From Acetobacter malorum (GTDB lineage: Bacteria; Pseudomonadota; Alphaproteobacteria; Acetobacterales; Acetobacteraceae), in the NCBI RefSeq assembly GCF_002153605.1, contig NZ_JOPG01000026.1:58165-122164 (forward strand): a stretch of DNA of 64,000 nucleotides, given 5' to 3'. A program made the position numbers and the translations under genes. The number at the start of each line of letters is the position of its first letter. Position 1 is the stretch's first letter. The notes beneath the pieces are model-generated. The model saw only the letters and a program-made list of their open reading frames with translations, did no database searches and was not told where the DNA came from. Below, piece after piece: positions 33,808 to 42,258 of the stretch.

Positions 33808-36036
33808 CTATGGGGCAACCGGACTAAAATAAAGAACCGAAAGAGGCGGAAGCGTTGCCACGACACAGGCTGGCATTCCATGAGCAGGCACATCCTGCGC
33901 TTGCAGCCCTCCGGCATTCCCAACATTGGAACCGCCAAAACACGAGGCATCAGTATTGAGGATTTCGTACCAGTATCCGGTGTGTGGCACGCCAATGCGG
34001 TAATTATAGCGCGGCACGGGCGTCATATTGCAGACAATCAGAACAGGGGCAGCGTCAGGCGCATGCCGCACCCAGGCAAAAACACAGTTCTGCGTATCGT
34101 CAGTAATAAGCCACTGAAAGCCGTGATCGCTGTAATCACCTGCGTATAAAGCGGGATAAGCACGATAGAGTCGATTAAGAGCTGCAACAGTCTCGTGCAT
34201 TCCTTTGCCAGTGGCATCCTCCAGCCGGTGCCAGGCAATCTGCCCGTCATGGTTCCATTCCTCTCTTTGCGCCAGCTCTCCGCCCATAAAAAGCAATTGC
34301 TTACCGGGATACGCCCACATGAGCCCATACAGACATCTGAGATTAGCGTGCTTCTGCCATTCATCTCCGGGCATACGAGATAGAAGAGAGCCTTTGCCGT
34401 GCACAACTTCATCGTGAGAAAGAGGAAGAATAAATCGTTCAGAATAGGCATAGACCATGCCGAACGTCAGATCATGCGCATGATATCCGCGCCAGAGCGG
34501 GTCCATTTGCATATAGCGGAGCGTATCGTGCATCCAGCCCATATTCCACTTGAACCGAAACCCCAGCCCGCCTGTTTCCGGCGGTGCCGTTACTCCCGGC
34601 CAGGCTGTCGATTCCTCCGCGATGAGCATCACATCCTCATGCTGGTCCCGTATCAACGTTGAGAGTTCATGAAAAAAGGAAACGGCCTCCAGATTTTCAC
34701 GCCCCCCATAAATGTTGGGCTTCCACTCCCCTTCTTTACGGCTGTAATCGCGATACAGCATGGATGCGACGGCATCGACCCGCAGGCCATCAATATGAAA
34801 ACGTCGCAGCCAGTAAAATGCGCTGCCCAGCAGGAAGCCGCGGACTTCGTTTCGGCCAAAATTGAAAATCAGAGTGTGCCAGTCCTGATGAAACCCCTCC
34901 TGCGGGTCAGCATGTTCATACAGATGGGTTCCATCAAAACATGCCAGTCCATGCGGGTCAGAAGGGAAATGGGCAGGCACCCAGTCCATAATTACCCCAA
35001 TCCCTGCCTGATGGCATCGGTCTACAAACGCTGCAAAGTCATCCGGAGAACCATGCCGGGCTGTAGGGGCATATAAACTGACAGGCTGATACCCCCAGGA
35101 TCCCGCAAAAGGATATTCAGTGACCGGAAGCAATTCTATGTGTGTAAAACCAAGCTCCTGAATATACGGAATAAGGGCATCTGCGAGACTGCTCCATGAG
35201 ATAAACCGCTCTCCACTATCCGGAAGCCTCCAGGACGGCGCGTGCAGTTCGTAAATAGAAATAGGAGAGTTTACCGCTTGTCGTTGACCTCTTTTCTGCA
35301 TCCAGTCAGCATCATGCCATTCATAAGCCAGCGGTCCTGCGACCCGTGACGCTGTTGCAGGCGGCTTTTCGGCAAACCGCGCATAAGGGTCCGCCTTTGC
35401 TGGTAAAATCTTGCCTTCAGCAGAAAGAATTTCATATTTATAACGCTCTCCTGCATTAAGGCCGGGAATAAAAAGCTCCCAGACACCTGCTCCATGCCGC
35501 ACGCGCATGGGGTGACGTCGCCCATCCCATATGTTGAAATCACCAATAACGGCAACCCTGCGTGCGTTAGGGGCCCAGACAGTAAAACGCACACCCTTCA
35601 CACCGTTTATTTCCAGACAATGCGCGCCCATCATCTCATCGGGTGAATGATGCCGCCCTTCTGAAAACAGATGCAGATCCAGATCCCCCAGCAATTTTCC
35701 AAAACTGTAAGGATCAACAACATCCTGCCAGCCATCAGCCCATCTGACCCTTACAAAATAACGCAGGCTCCTTTTGGGAATTGTTGCGCTGTACACACCA
35801 TGAGGATGAATACGATACATCTTCTGCTCAAGCGGGAGACCTTTTGCCGGAGTGGAGACCACCATGACTTCAAGAGCATCCGGAAAAAAGACGCGCACAA
35901 TATCGCCCCGCCCATCAGGATGGCGGCCCAGCACGGCAAATGGATTGGAGCTAACGCCGTGTGCCAGATCCTCAATCTGCTGCTGAAGAGCAATATCGGC
36001 TGTTTTTCTGTTTTTGGGTGTAGAATTAGAAAGCAT
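33808..36036 (-). CDS. glgB: 1,4-alpha-glucan branching enzyme
   Basis: 742 residues, typical length. Layout: N-terminal extension with SSNPFAVLGRHPDGRGD and the first CBM48-like module, a second one (GVRFTVWAPNARRVAVIGDFN), then the GH13 barrel with ELLPVTEYPFAGSWGYQ, GLRVDAVASMLYRDYSR (nucleophile Asp), MLIAEESTAWPGVT (acid/base Glu) and LPLSHDEVVHGKGSL (third Asp). It makes alpha-1,6 branches in glycogen. It follows glgA with 51 bp between them and precedes treZ, so synthesis, branching and trehalose release share one transcript. No glgC or glgP lies in the window. Confidence 0.97.
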   Translation of the reverse strand: MLSNSTPKNRKTADIALQQQIEDLAHGVSSNPFAVLGRHPDGRGDIVRVFFPDALEVMVVSTPAKGLPLEQKMYRIHPHGVYSATIPKRSLRYFVRVRWADGWQDVVDPYSFGKLLGDLDLHLFSEGRHHSPDEMMGAHCLEINGVKGVRFTVWAPNARRVAVIGDFNIWDGRRHPMRVRHGAGVWELFIPGLNAGERYKYEILSAEGKILPAKADPYARFAEKPPATASRVAGPLAYEWHDADWMQKRGQRQAVNSPISIYELHAPSWRLPDSGERFISWSSLADALIPYIQELGFTHIELLPVTEYPFAGSWGYQPVSLYAPTARHGSPDDFAAFVDRCHQAGIGVIMDWVPAHFPSDPHGLACFDGTHLYEHADPQEGFHQDWHTLIFNFGRNEVRGFLLGSAFYWLRRFHIDGLRVDAVASMLYRDYSRKEGEWKPNIYGGRENLEAVSFFHELSTLIRDQHEDVMLIAEESTAWPGVTAPPETGGLGFRFKWNMGWMHDTLRYMQMDPLWRGYHAHDLTFGMVYAYSERFILPLSHDEVVHGKGSLLSRMPGDEWQKHANLRCLYGLMWAYPGKQLLFMGGELAQREEWNHDGQIAWHRLEDATGKGMHETVAALNRLYRAYPALYAGDYSDHGFQWLITDDTQNCVFAWVRHAPDAAPVLIVCNMTPVPRYNYRIGVPHTGYWYEILNTDASCFGGSNVGNAGGLQAQDVPAHGMPACVVATLPPLSVLYFSPVAP

Positions 36037-36087
36037 TGCAATACATACCGCTTTATCCTGCCAATAAGAGGACTGCTTATCGTAACG

Positions 36088-37725
36088 TCAGGCGTGGGTG
36101 CCTGTACGCTTCAGGCTCTCGGGCCCTGTACTTCTCGAACCACCGGGCGGCATGCGCGCGGGCTGAACTCTGCGCAGCGTACGCACTGGGCGTTTCAGAA
36201 CATCTCCGCGCCGTGGTGCAATTTCATCGTGTGGCGCTTTATAAGAGGACGAGCAGCCAGCCAGTTCTCTGAAGAGTTTGGCATAGTCAGCGGCCTTCCC
36301 TTCCCACGAAACATCGTGAAGAGCCCCATTGCGCTGCAAGCGTGCCCAAACAGACTTCTGCTGGAACAGCGTATAAGCCCGCCGCACAGCGCCCAGAAGT
36401 GTTTCACTATTGGTCGGTGCGAACAAAATGCCGTTTGCCACACCTTCAGAAATGGCTGCGGAGTTGGCATCGACAATCGTGTCGGACAAACCACCGACCC
36501 GCGCTGCAATCGGGACAGACCCATAGCGCAAAGCATGCATCTGGGTCAGGCCACACGGTTCAAACCGAGAGGGAATAAGAGACGCATCAACCGCAGAATG
36601 CAGTTTATGCCCCAAAATTTCACTATAGTTCAGGTGGCAGGCTAACTGATGCGGATATCGGCTTTGCAATTCCGCAAGAGAGTGCATGATCTCTCGGTCA
36701 CCCACACCGACAATGGCAAGCTGCACATCCCATTCAAACAGGCGAGGCACAATTTCAGCCAAAATATCGACGCCTTTCTGGGTTGTCAGACGGCTGACAA
36801 GCCCTAGTAAAAAGGTCTCTGCCTTTTGCGGCAAACCAAACTCTGCCTGAAAAACTCTTTTATTGGCACGCCGTCCAACAGTATCACCCACAGCATAAGG
36901 AAAGGTCACGGCCGGGTCTGTCAGAGGGTCCCACTCTTTGAGATCCAGACCATTTAGAATACCGCTCAACGCAGCGGAGCGCGTCCGCAACAAACCATCA
37001 AGCCCCATCCCATATTCGGGCGTCTGAATTTCTTCCGCATAGGTAGGAGAGACCGCGGTAAGACTATTTGCAAACAAAAGTCCTGCTTTCAGAAAGCTGA
37101 TCTGCCCATGAAATTCCAGACCTTCCAGAGCAAAAGCCGTTGATGGCAGGCCGTATGTTTCAAGAGTCTCTCGCGGAAAAATGCCCTGAAACGCGAGGTT
37201 ATGAATGACGTGGGAAACAGGCGGAGCCTCTACGCCATCATAATGCAGGTAGGCCGCCACGAGCGCTCCCTGCCAGTCATGCGTTTGCACGACAGCGGGC
37301 CGCCAATGTTCCAGGCATCCCTGCGCAATAAAAGCGCCGACGCGCGCCAGAACGGCATACCGTATGCCATTGTCGGGCCAGTCCTGCCCCGTCGGGCTTC
37401 CGTAAGGGTTCCCCGGCCGGTCATAAAGCGCAGCAACATCAACTACGAAAAGTGACCGTCCTCTGGCGACACCTTCCCATAAGGTCACGGCATACCCAAG
37501 GACGTTTTCAAACTGTTTTACAATCCGCCGCTCTGTCAGACCTTTCATGACGGACGGATAGCCCGGCAGCAAGGTATGGGTTCTTATTCCATAAGGCATC
37601 AACGCCGCCGGCAGAGACCCGACAACGTCCCCTAACCCACCGGTTTTTATCAGTGGATACATTTCTGAAGCGACGGAAAGGACGTTCAGAGTAGCAGGCG
37701 GCATTGCAACAGGGATCTGCGTCAT
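36088..37725 (-). CDS. glgA: Glycogen synthase, ADP-glucose type
   Basis: 545 residues, GT5 family. The N-terminal domain has the KTGGLGDVVGSLPAAL ADP-glucose motif and VQTHDWQGALVAAY; the C-terminal domain has LVSRLTTQKGVDIL and LIPSRFEPCGLTQMHALRYG (catalytic Glu and Cys region), then RVGGLSDTIVDA. It elongates alpha-1,4 glucan from ADP-glucose. The C-terminus has an extra 45-residue basic, Ser/Pro/Arg-rich tail after KLFRELAG that most GlgA proteins lack. It is first in the operon and divergent from glgX, with 229 bp between them that must hold both promoters. I see no clear operator there. Confidence 0.96.
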   Translation of the reverse strand: MTQIPVAMPPATLNVLSVASEMYPLIKTGGLGDVVGSLPAALMPYGIRTHTLLPGYPSVMKGLTERRIVKQFENVLGYAVTLWEGVARGRSLFVVDVAALYDRPGNPYGSPTGQDWPDNGIRYAVLARVGAFIAQGCLEHWRPAVVQTHDWQGALVAAYLHYDGVEAPPVSHVIHNLAFQGIFPRETLETYGLPSTAFALEGLEFHGQISFLKAGLLFANSLTAVSPTYAEEIQTPEYGMGLDGLLRTRSAALSGILNGLDLKEWDPLTDPAVTFPYAVGDTVGRRANKRVFQAEFGLPQKAETFLLGLVSRLTTQKGVDILAEIVPRLFEWDVQLAIVGVGDREIMHSLAELQSRYPHQLACHLNYSEILGHKLHSAVDASLIPSRFEPCGLTQMHALRYGSVPIAARVGGLSDTIVDANSAAISEGVANGILFAPTNSETLLGAVRRAYTLFQQKSVWARLQRNGALHDVSWEGKAADYAKLFRELAGCSSSYKAPHDEIAPRRGDVLKRPVRTLRRVQPARMPPGGSRSTGPESLKRTGTHA

Positions 37726-37954
37726 GGCTCATGCCTCTTGAGTGTCTTGGTCGTATCGCTGTTCACCGACGGACATGATGCTGGGTGTCAGAGACGGTCA
37801 AACAAAAAACGCTGGCTATGGCGGAACGTCCCCGGCACACGATTATGTTATCAAATCTCTTCATTGAAAGTGCGTTACCACCTCAAGAATGCCACGGTTT
37901 CGCCATGGGGCGAGAAGCTGGCAGAGCATTCTGAGCTAAGTTGGACCGCCACCC

Positions 37955-40075
37955 ATGAGCTTTCCGCGTCGTCAAGGCTTACGTGAAGGGAACCCCGTGG
38001 AGCGAGGCGCCACGTATGATGGATCAGGCGTCAATTTTGCAGTGTTTTCCGCGAACGCTAAGGCCGTCGACATCTGTCTCTTTGATACGGATGGCAAAAC
38101 TGAAACAGACCGCATTCGCCTGCCTGAATACACAGACCAGGTCTTTCATGGCTGGATACCGGACCTGCACCCGGGTCAGCTTTATGGTCTGCGCGTCCAC
38201 GGCCCTTATGAGCCAGATGCCGGACACCGCTTCAACCCCAACAAACTCCTGCTGGACCCCTATGCCAAAGGACATTCTGGCAGTCTGCAATGGGACCCTG
38301 CCCTGTTTGGCTATCAGTTAGGTCATCCCGATCTTGATTTGAGTTTTGATGAGCGGGACAGCGCGCCCTTTATCCCAAAATGTATTATTTCCACACCATC
38401 CCGCCGCAGAAACAAACCTCTGAAAACACGATGGTCTGATAGCATTATTTACGAGACCCACGTCAAAGGTTTCACACAAACCAATCCGCTTGTCCCTAAA
38501 CGTCTGCGAGGCACCTATGCCGGTCTCTGCCATCGCTCAATGCTGGATTACCTGAAGTCGCTGGGGATAACCTCCGTTGAGCTTCTTCCCGTTCAAAGTT
38601 TTGTCAATGACCAGTATCTTATAGAAAAGGGCCTCACAAATTACTGGGGCTATAATACGATCGGTTTTTTCTCCCCCGATACACGCTACGCAGCCAACCA
38701 TGCGGACCCGGCGACAGAATTCAGGCATATGGTGGCCAGTTGCCATGCTGCGGGTCTCGAAGTCATTATGGATGTTGTCTATAATCACACAGCGGAAGGA
38801 AATGAGCTGGGCCCTACGCTGTCCTTTAAAGGCCTGGACAATGCCTCATACTACCGCCTTATTCCTGATAATTTGCGCTATTATATTAATGACACCGGGA
38901 CGGGAAACACATTTAACCTGACGAACTTGCGCGCCATACAGTTTGTAGCAGACAGCCTGCGTTACTGGGCCGAAGATATGGGGGTGGATGGTTTCCGGTT
39001 CGACCTAGGCACCATTTTAGCACGAGAAAAAGAGGGCTTCGATCCTGAAGCTGGTTTTTTACGTGTTTGCCGACAAGACCCGACTTTAGCGCACCTGAAG
39101 CTGATTGCAGAACCGTGGGATATCGGCCCTGGCGGCTATCAGGTTGGGAAATTCCCTCCCAGCTGGGCAGAGTGGAATGATAAATTTCGTGATACGGTTA
39201 GAGATTTCTGGCGCACTGAAGAGCGTGCTTCCGCTTTAGCTACACGCCTTCTTGGCAGTCCGGACCTGTTCAACCATAGCGGACGTCAGGCATGGTCTAG
39301 TGTCAACTTCATTGCGGCGCATGACGGTTTCACGCTTAAAGATTGTGTTTCTTACGAGCATAAACATAATCAGGAAAACGGCGAAAATGGTGAGGACGGT
39401 TCCAACGTCAACCGCTCCTGTAACTACGGCGCCGAAGGCCCTACAGATGATGACGCCATTAACACGCTGCGTTGGAGACAATGCCGCAACATGCTGGCCA
39501 CCCTGCTGCTCTCCCAAGGCACTCCCATGCTACTGGCTGGCGATGAGTTTGGTCGCACCCAAAATGGCAATAACAATGCCTACTGTCAGGATAATGCGAT
39601 TTCCTGGTTGAACTGGGCCATTGAAAAAGAAGGAAAGAGCCTTCAATCTTTTACGCAACGCGTTATCAGTCTCAGAAAACGCTTTCCTATTTTAAGACGC
39701 AGTCGTTTTCTGACGGAAGCCTACAATAAGGATCTCGACGTTAAGGAGTTGACGTGGGTTAGCGCCAGCGGTCAGGAAATGCAGCAGGAAGAATGGGATC
39801 ATGCGCAATGTTTTGGCCTGATGCTGGATGGCCGCGCCCAGCCAAGCGGTATCATCCAACGCGGTGCAGATGCCACCCTCCTACTCATCCTCAACAGCTG
39901 GAATGACGTTGTGGAATTTACCCTTCCTGAAGCAGAAGGCGGCGCATGGAAGATGCTTCTCGACACTAATCGCCCGGATGATGGAGCAGAAATAGAGAAG
40001 AATACTTTCCAGCAAAAAGCATTATTCACCGTAACCGGATACTCTCTTTTAGTTTTTGAACTTCTTGGAACCTGA
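37955..40075 (+). CDS. glgX: Glycogen debranching enzyme (isoamylase type)
   Basis: 706 residues. N-terminal CBM48 (GVNFAVFSANAKAVDICLFD), then the GH13 barrel: ELLPVQSFVNDQYLIEKGL, VYNHTAEGNELGPTLSFKG (GlgX-specific), GFRFDLGTILAREKEGF (nucleophile Asp), LIAEPWDIGPGGYQVG (acid/base Glu) and NFIAAHDGFTLKDCVSY (third Asp). It hydrolyses alpha-1,6 branches, favouring short stubs left by phosphorylase, and supplies linear maltodextrins that TreY/TreZ can convert to trehalose. It is transcribed away from glgA. The start ATG at 37955 has only a weak ribosome site (GGACCGCCACCC), so a slightly different start is possible. Confidence 0.95.
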   Translation: MSFPRRQGLREGNPVERGATYDGSGVNFAVFSANAKAVDICLFDTDGKTETDRIRLPEYTDQVFHGWIPDLHPGQLYGLRVHGPYEPDAGHRFNPNKLLLDPYAKGHSGSLQWDPALFGYQLGHPDLDLSFDERDSAPFIPKCIISTPSRRRNKPLKTRWSDSIIYETHVKGFTQTNPLVPKRLRGTYAGLCHRSMLDYLKSLGITSVELLPVQSFVNDQYLIEKGLTNYWGYNTIGFFSPDTRYAANHADPATEFRHMVASCHAAGLEVIMDVVYNHTAEGNELGPTLSFKGLDNASYYRLIPDNLRYYINDTGTGNTFNLTNLRAIQFVADSLRYWAEDMGVDGFRFDLGTILAREKEGFDPEAGFLRVCRQDPTLAHLKLIAEPWDIGPGGYQVGKFPPSWAEWNDKFRDTVRDFWRTEERASALATRLLGSPDLFNHSGRQAWSSVNFIAAHDGFTLKDCVSYEHKHNQENGENGEDGSNVNRSCNYGAEGPTDDDAINTLRWRQCRNMLATLLLSQGTPMLLAGDEFGRTQNGNNNAYCQDNAISWLNWAIEKEGKSLQSFTQRVISLRKRFPILRRSRFLTEAYNKDLDVKELTWVSASGQEMQQEEWDHAQCFGLMLDGRAQPSGIIQRGADATLLLILNSWNDVVEFTLPEAEGGAWKMLLDTNRPDDGAEIEKNTFQQKALFTVTGYSLLVFELLGT

Positions 40076-40237
40076 GAGCCACATTGCGGGGCATTCCTAT
40101 CCCTCACGATCGACCGTCCCGTAGAGTGACAGCACTAAGTATCTAGCACGGTCTGGGAATTTTTCATTGTCTCTATTGGGAAACTTTTCTCTGGATGGTC
40201 TCTTATGATCTAACAAAAACCAACAGGAGCACAAATC

Positions 40238-40534
40238 ATGCCTCGAGGTGACAAATCTTCCTATACGGACAAGCAGAAGAGACAAGCACAGCATATCGAA
40301 CAAAGTTATGAGCAGCGAGGCGTCAATGAAAAAGAGGCCGAGCGCCGTGCATGGGCTACCGTTAACAAGGAAACAGGGGGTGGTAAAAAAAGCGGTTCAG
40401 GCAGAGGTCATGACGTGACGCCTGAACACTCTCCAAAAAGCAGGAAGAAAAATGCCGATGCATCGGCTCATCGCCCGACAGAGGGACCTCCTGCTTCAAC
40501 ACAAAAAGGCGATAAACCCCGGAAAAGCAAGTAA
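40238..40534 (+). CDS. Small basic protein of the so-called plasmid-stabilization family
   Basis: 98 residues, very hydrophilic and Lys/Arg/Glu-rich. The conserved part is MPRGDKSSYTDKQKRQAQHI followed by YEQRGVNEKEAERRAWATVN and GGGKKSGSGRG. Databases often label this family plasmid stabilization, but no toxin or antitoxin activity is shown, and it is chromosomal here as far as the context tells. The second half (HDVTPEHSPKSRKKNADA onwards) looks disordered and could bind nucleic acid. It starts 16 bp after a CAACAGGAGC ribosome site and lies beside a YciF-like and a repeat protein, a typical stress-gene neighbourhood. Confidence 0.75.
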   Translation: MPRGDKSSYTDKQKRQAQHIEQSYEQRGVNEKEAERRAWATVNKETGGGKKSGSGRGHDVTPEHSPKSRKKNADASAHRPTEGPPASTQKGDKPRKSK

Positions 40535-40730
40535 CCTTTTCATATTGAAGAGGATTTTTTGTTTTTCTCGGTGAGGTAGCGATATAGTCTCTGAGCATCC
40601 TTGTTGAAGGATCTTTTGGGCGCGTTTCATTAATCTGCCTCACTCATTTTCTTTATTTAGGCAGAAAATTTTACAGAGAACAATATCGCCACTTTTTCCG
40701 TCTCAAACCGCTGTAAACAATACTTCCCCG

Positions 40731-41234
40731 TCAGACAGCGTGCTGATTCACACTTTTCTCAGCAATGCGGGTCAGTTTTTGATCGGCAGATTTTTCTTCT
40801 TCCAACGTCTGTCGCAAAAGAGCTGCACACTCTGCGCGGCCAAGCTGTGTTGCATAGGCGATCAGGCTGCCATAACGAGTAATTTCATAATGCTCTACGG
40901 CCTGAGCAGCCGAGAGCATAGCAGCATCACGAACTTCCGGATCATCACAGTCACTAATGATATCCTTTGCCTCAGCGATGATACCATCCATAGCCTGACA
41001 TGTTACACCTTTAACAGGCTGGCCGTGGAGCTCAAACACCTGCTCCAATCTCCGCACCTGCCCTTCTGTTTCCGTCAAATGACGTCGGAAGGCAGCCTTC
41101 AACTCCGGGTCGGAAGCCTCTTCGGCCATAATGGGCAAGTTCTTAACGATCTGGTTTTCGGCATAGTAAATATCCTGCAGAGTATGCACGAACAAATCAT
41201 CAAGAGTGTTTATAGGTTTCGAAAAGAATCCCAT
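40731..41234 (-). CDS. YciE/YciF-type ferritin-like protein (DUF892)
   Basis: 167 residues, all helical. Family blocks: TLDDLFVHTLQDIYYAENQI at the N-terminus, FRRHLTETEGQVRRLEQVFE, and SAAQAVEHYEITRYGSLIAYA, with Glu and His residues (YAENQ, HLTETEGQ, VEHYEI, EEEKSADQ) arranged as in a four-helix di-iron bundle. YciF relatives are stress-induced and proposed to bind iron or oxidise substrates, without a settled reaction. It is 128 bp downstream of the repeat protein gene in the same direction, echoing the yciG-yciF-yciE arrangement of enterobacteria, and the two may be co-expressed. Confidence 0.88.
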   Translation of the reverse strand: MGFFSKPINTLDDLFVHTLQDIYYAENQIVKNLPIMAEEASDPELKAAFRRHLTETEGQVRRLEQVFELHGQPVKGVTCQAMDGIIAEAKDIISDCDDPEVRDAAMLSAAQAVEHYEITRYGSLIAYATQLGRAECAALLRQTLEEEKSADQKLTRIAEKSVNQHAV

Positions 41235-41362
41235 TTTCTCAGTTCCTTTCCAAAAATATATCTACCGTTTGGCGGATATAAAACATTTGGCAGACTGCTT
41301 GGAATATGGAGGCTCCGGGGGCACCAGCAGCATTGCCGCTCCCCCCGGCACCTGACGTAACG

Positions 41363-41641
41363 TCAGATTTTTTTGTGGCTCTGCTGACCAGCTTTGACGT
41401 GCTGCTCATGCGTGCCGCCACGGGTGCCAGAGCTATGCTCACCGGTGCCCTTTTCAGTCTGAGACCCAGTGGTATTTTTATGGCTTTGCTCCCCAGCCTT
41501 AACGTGCTGTTCATGCGTGCCGCCCCGGGTTCCGGAGCCATGCTCACCTGTGCTCTTTTCGGTATGGGTGCCACCGGTGTTTTTGTGGCTCTGCTCGCCA
41601 GCTTTGCTGTGCTGGTCATGGTTACCGCCTTGGTTAGCCAT
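41363..41641 (-). CDS. Hydrophilic stress-type repeat protein (YciG-like position)
   Basis: 92 residues built from two 35-residue repeats and a third partial one, with unit pattern GG(N/T)H(D/E)QH(S/V)KAGEQSHKNT followed by a TEK(S/G)TGEH(G/S)SGTR linker. There are no hydrophobic segments and no Cys; it is rich in His, Gly, Lys, Thr and Ser, so it is probably unfolded. AAGGA lies 8 bases before the ATG. Its place before a yciF-like gene suggests a stress-induced acidophilic/KGG-like repeat protein, though the GQSHK motif is not the classic KGG. The overlapping reading frames on both strands are by-products of the repeat composition. Confidence 0.7.
   Translation of the reverse strand: MANQGGNHDQHSKAGEQSHKNTGGTHTEKSTGEHGSGTRGGTHEQHVKAGEQSHKNTTGSQTEKGTGEHSSGTRGGTHEQHVKAGQQSHKKI
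41363..41641. repeat. Tandem 105-bp coding repeat
   Basis: Two full 105-bp units and a partial third inside the repeat protein gene. The units are similar at DNA level, so slippage or unequal exchange could change the copy number. Confidence 0.7.
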
Positions 41642-42258
41642 TTTACCATTCCTTTTTTCTGAGAAGAGACGGCCTTCTTCGTCTGGCCATCACATGGCAA
41701 ACCCCGTGGAGCAAATGAAGTTCCAAACCAAAAAGATAATTACAAATATTTCATAAATAAATGTCATAGGATTAAAATAAAAATTTACGTTTTTCTTCTT
41801 ATATCGAAATATTATTGATCCTTTCATTTAAATTACGGTAGCGTCACTAGCTTTCCCCTCATTGCTTATCCCTAATGTGTGCCGTCCTGTTTACCAGAGA
41901 AGAAAGGGGATATTACAAGATGATCTGTTGGGGGGCGATAAAGGATTTTCTGCCCGACCATAAGGCCGCCATTTATAACATGACAGCCAATATCCTCTAT
42001 TGAGCACAGTCGTGTGGTATCGCTATCGCAGCAATATTCCCCAAAACGGTCTTGCCCCAAAACTAGAGAATTATTGACTGACGACAGACCTACAATCACC
42101 AAATTATTTTCTATCGTAAAAACTCTAAGAAAATTCATTTTGAAATTTTATTTATTAAAAATTTATATATCTCAATAATATTTTTTTTAAAAGATTTTCG
42201 AATAACTCCAATTCTATCGTGCGGTGAATTCCACTGATCCCAGCAAGGAAGGAAACGC
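41642..42258. other. Long AT-rich intergenic region before the RND operon
   Basis: 617 bases. The end near the RND gene (about 42120-42215) is strongly AT-rich and probably holds its promoter; AAGGAAGGAAACGC precedes the ATG at 42259. An 88-codon open frame on the minus strand (41872-42138) has no ribosome site and no recognised motif. In one plus frame near 41919 a short stretch (LLGGDKGF) faintly recalls the DKGYD block of IS5-type transposases but is broken by stops. I see no certain gene. Confidence 0.45.

Noticed and set aside
33777..33995. Extended treZ N-terminus beginning inside glgB
   Set aside because: The extra residues do not resemble the family, while the internal ATG has a ribosome site and the domain starts there.
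41239..41700. Long overlapping open frames on both strands of the repeat protein gene
   Set aside because: They follow from the repetitive composition; only the 92-residue frame has a good ribosome site and a regular protein repeat.
41872..42138. 88-codon minus-strand open frame
   Set aside because: No ribosome site, no motif, no hydrophobic or repeat pattern, and the upstream region is simply AT-rich.
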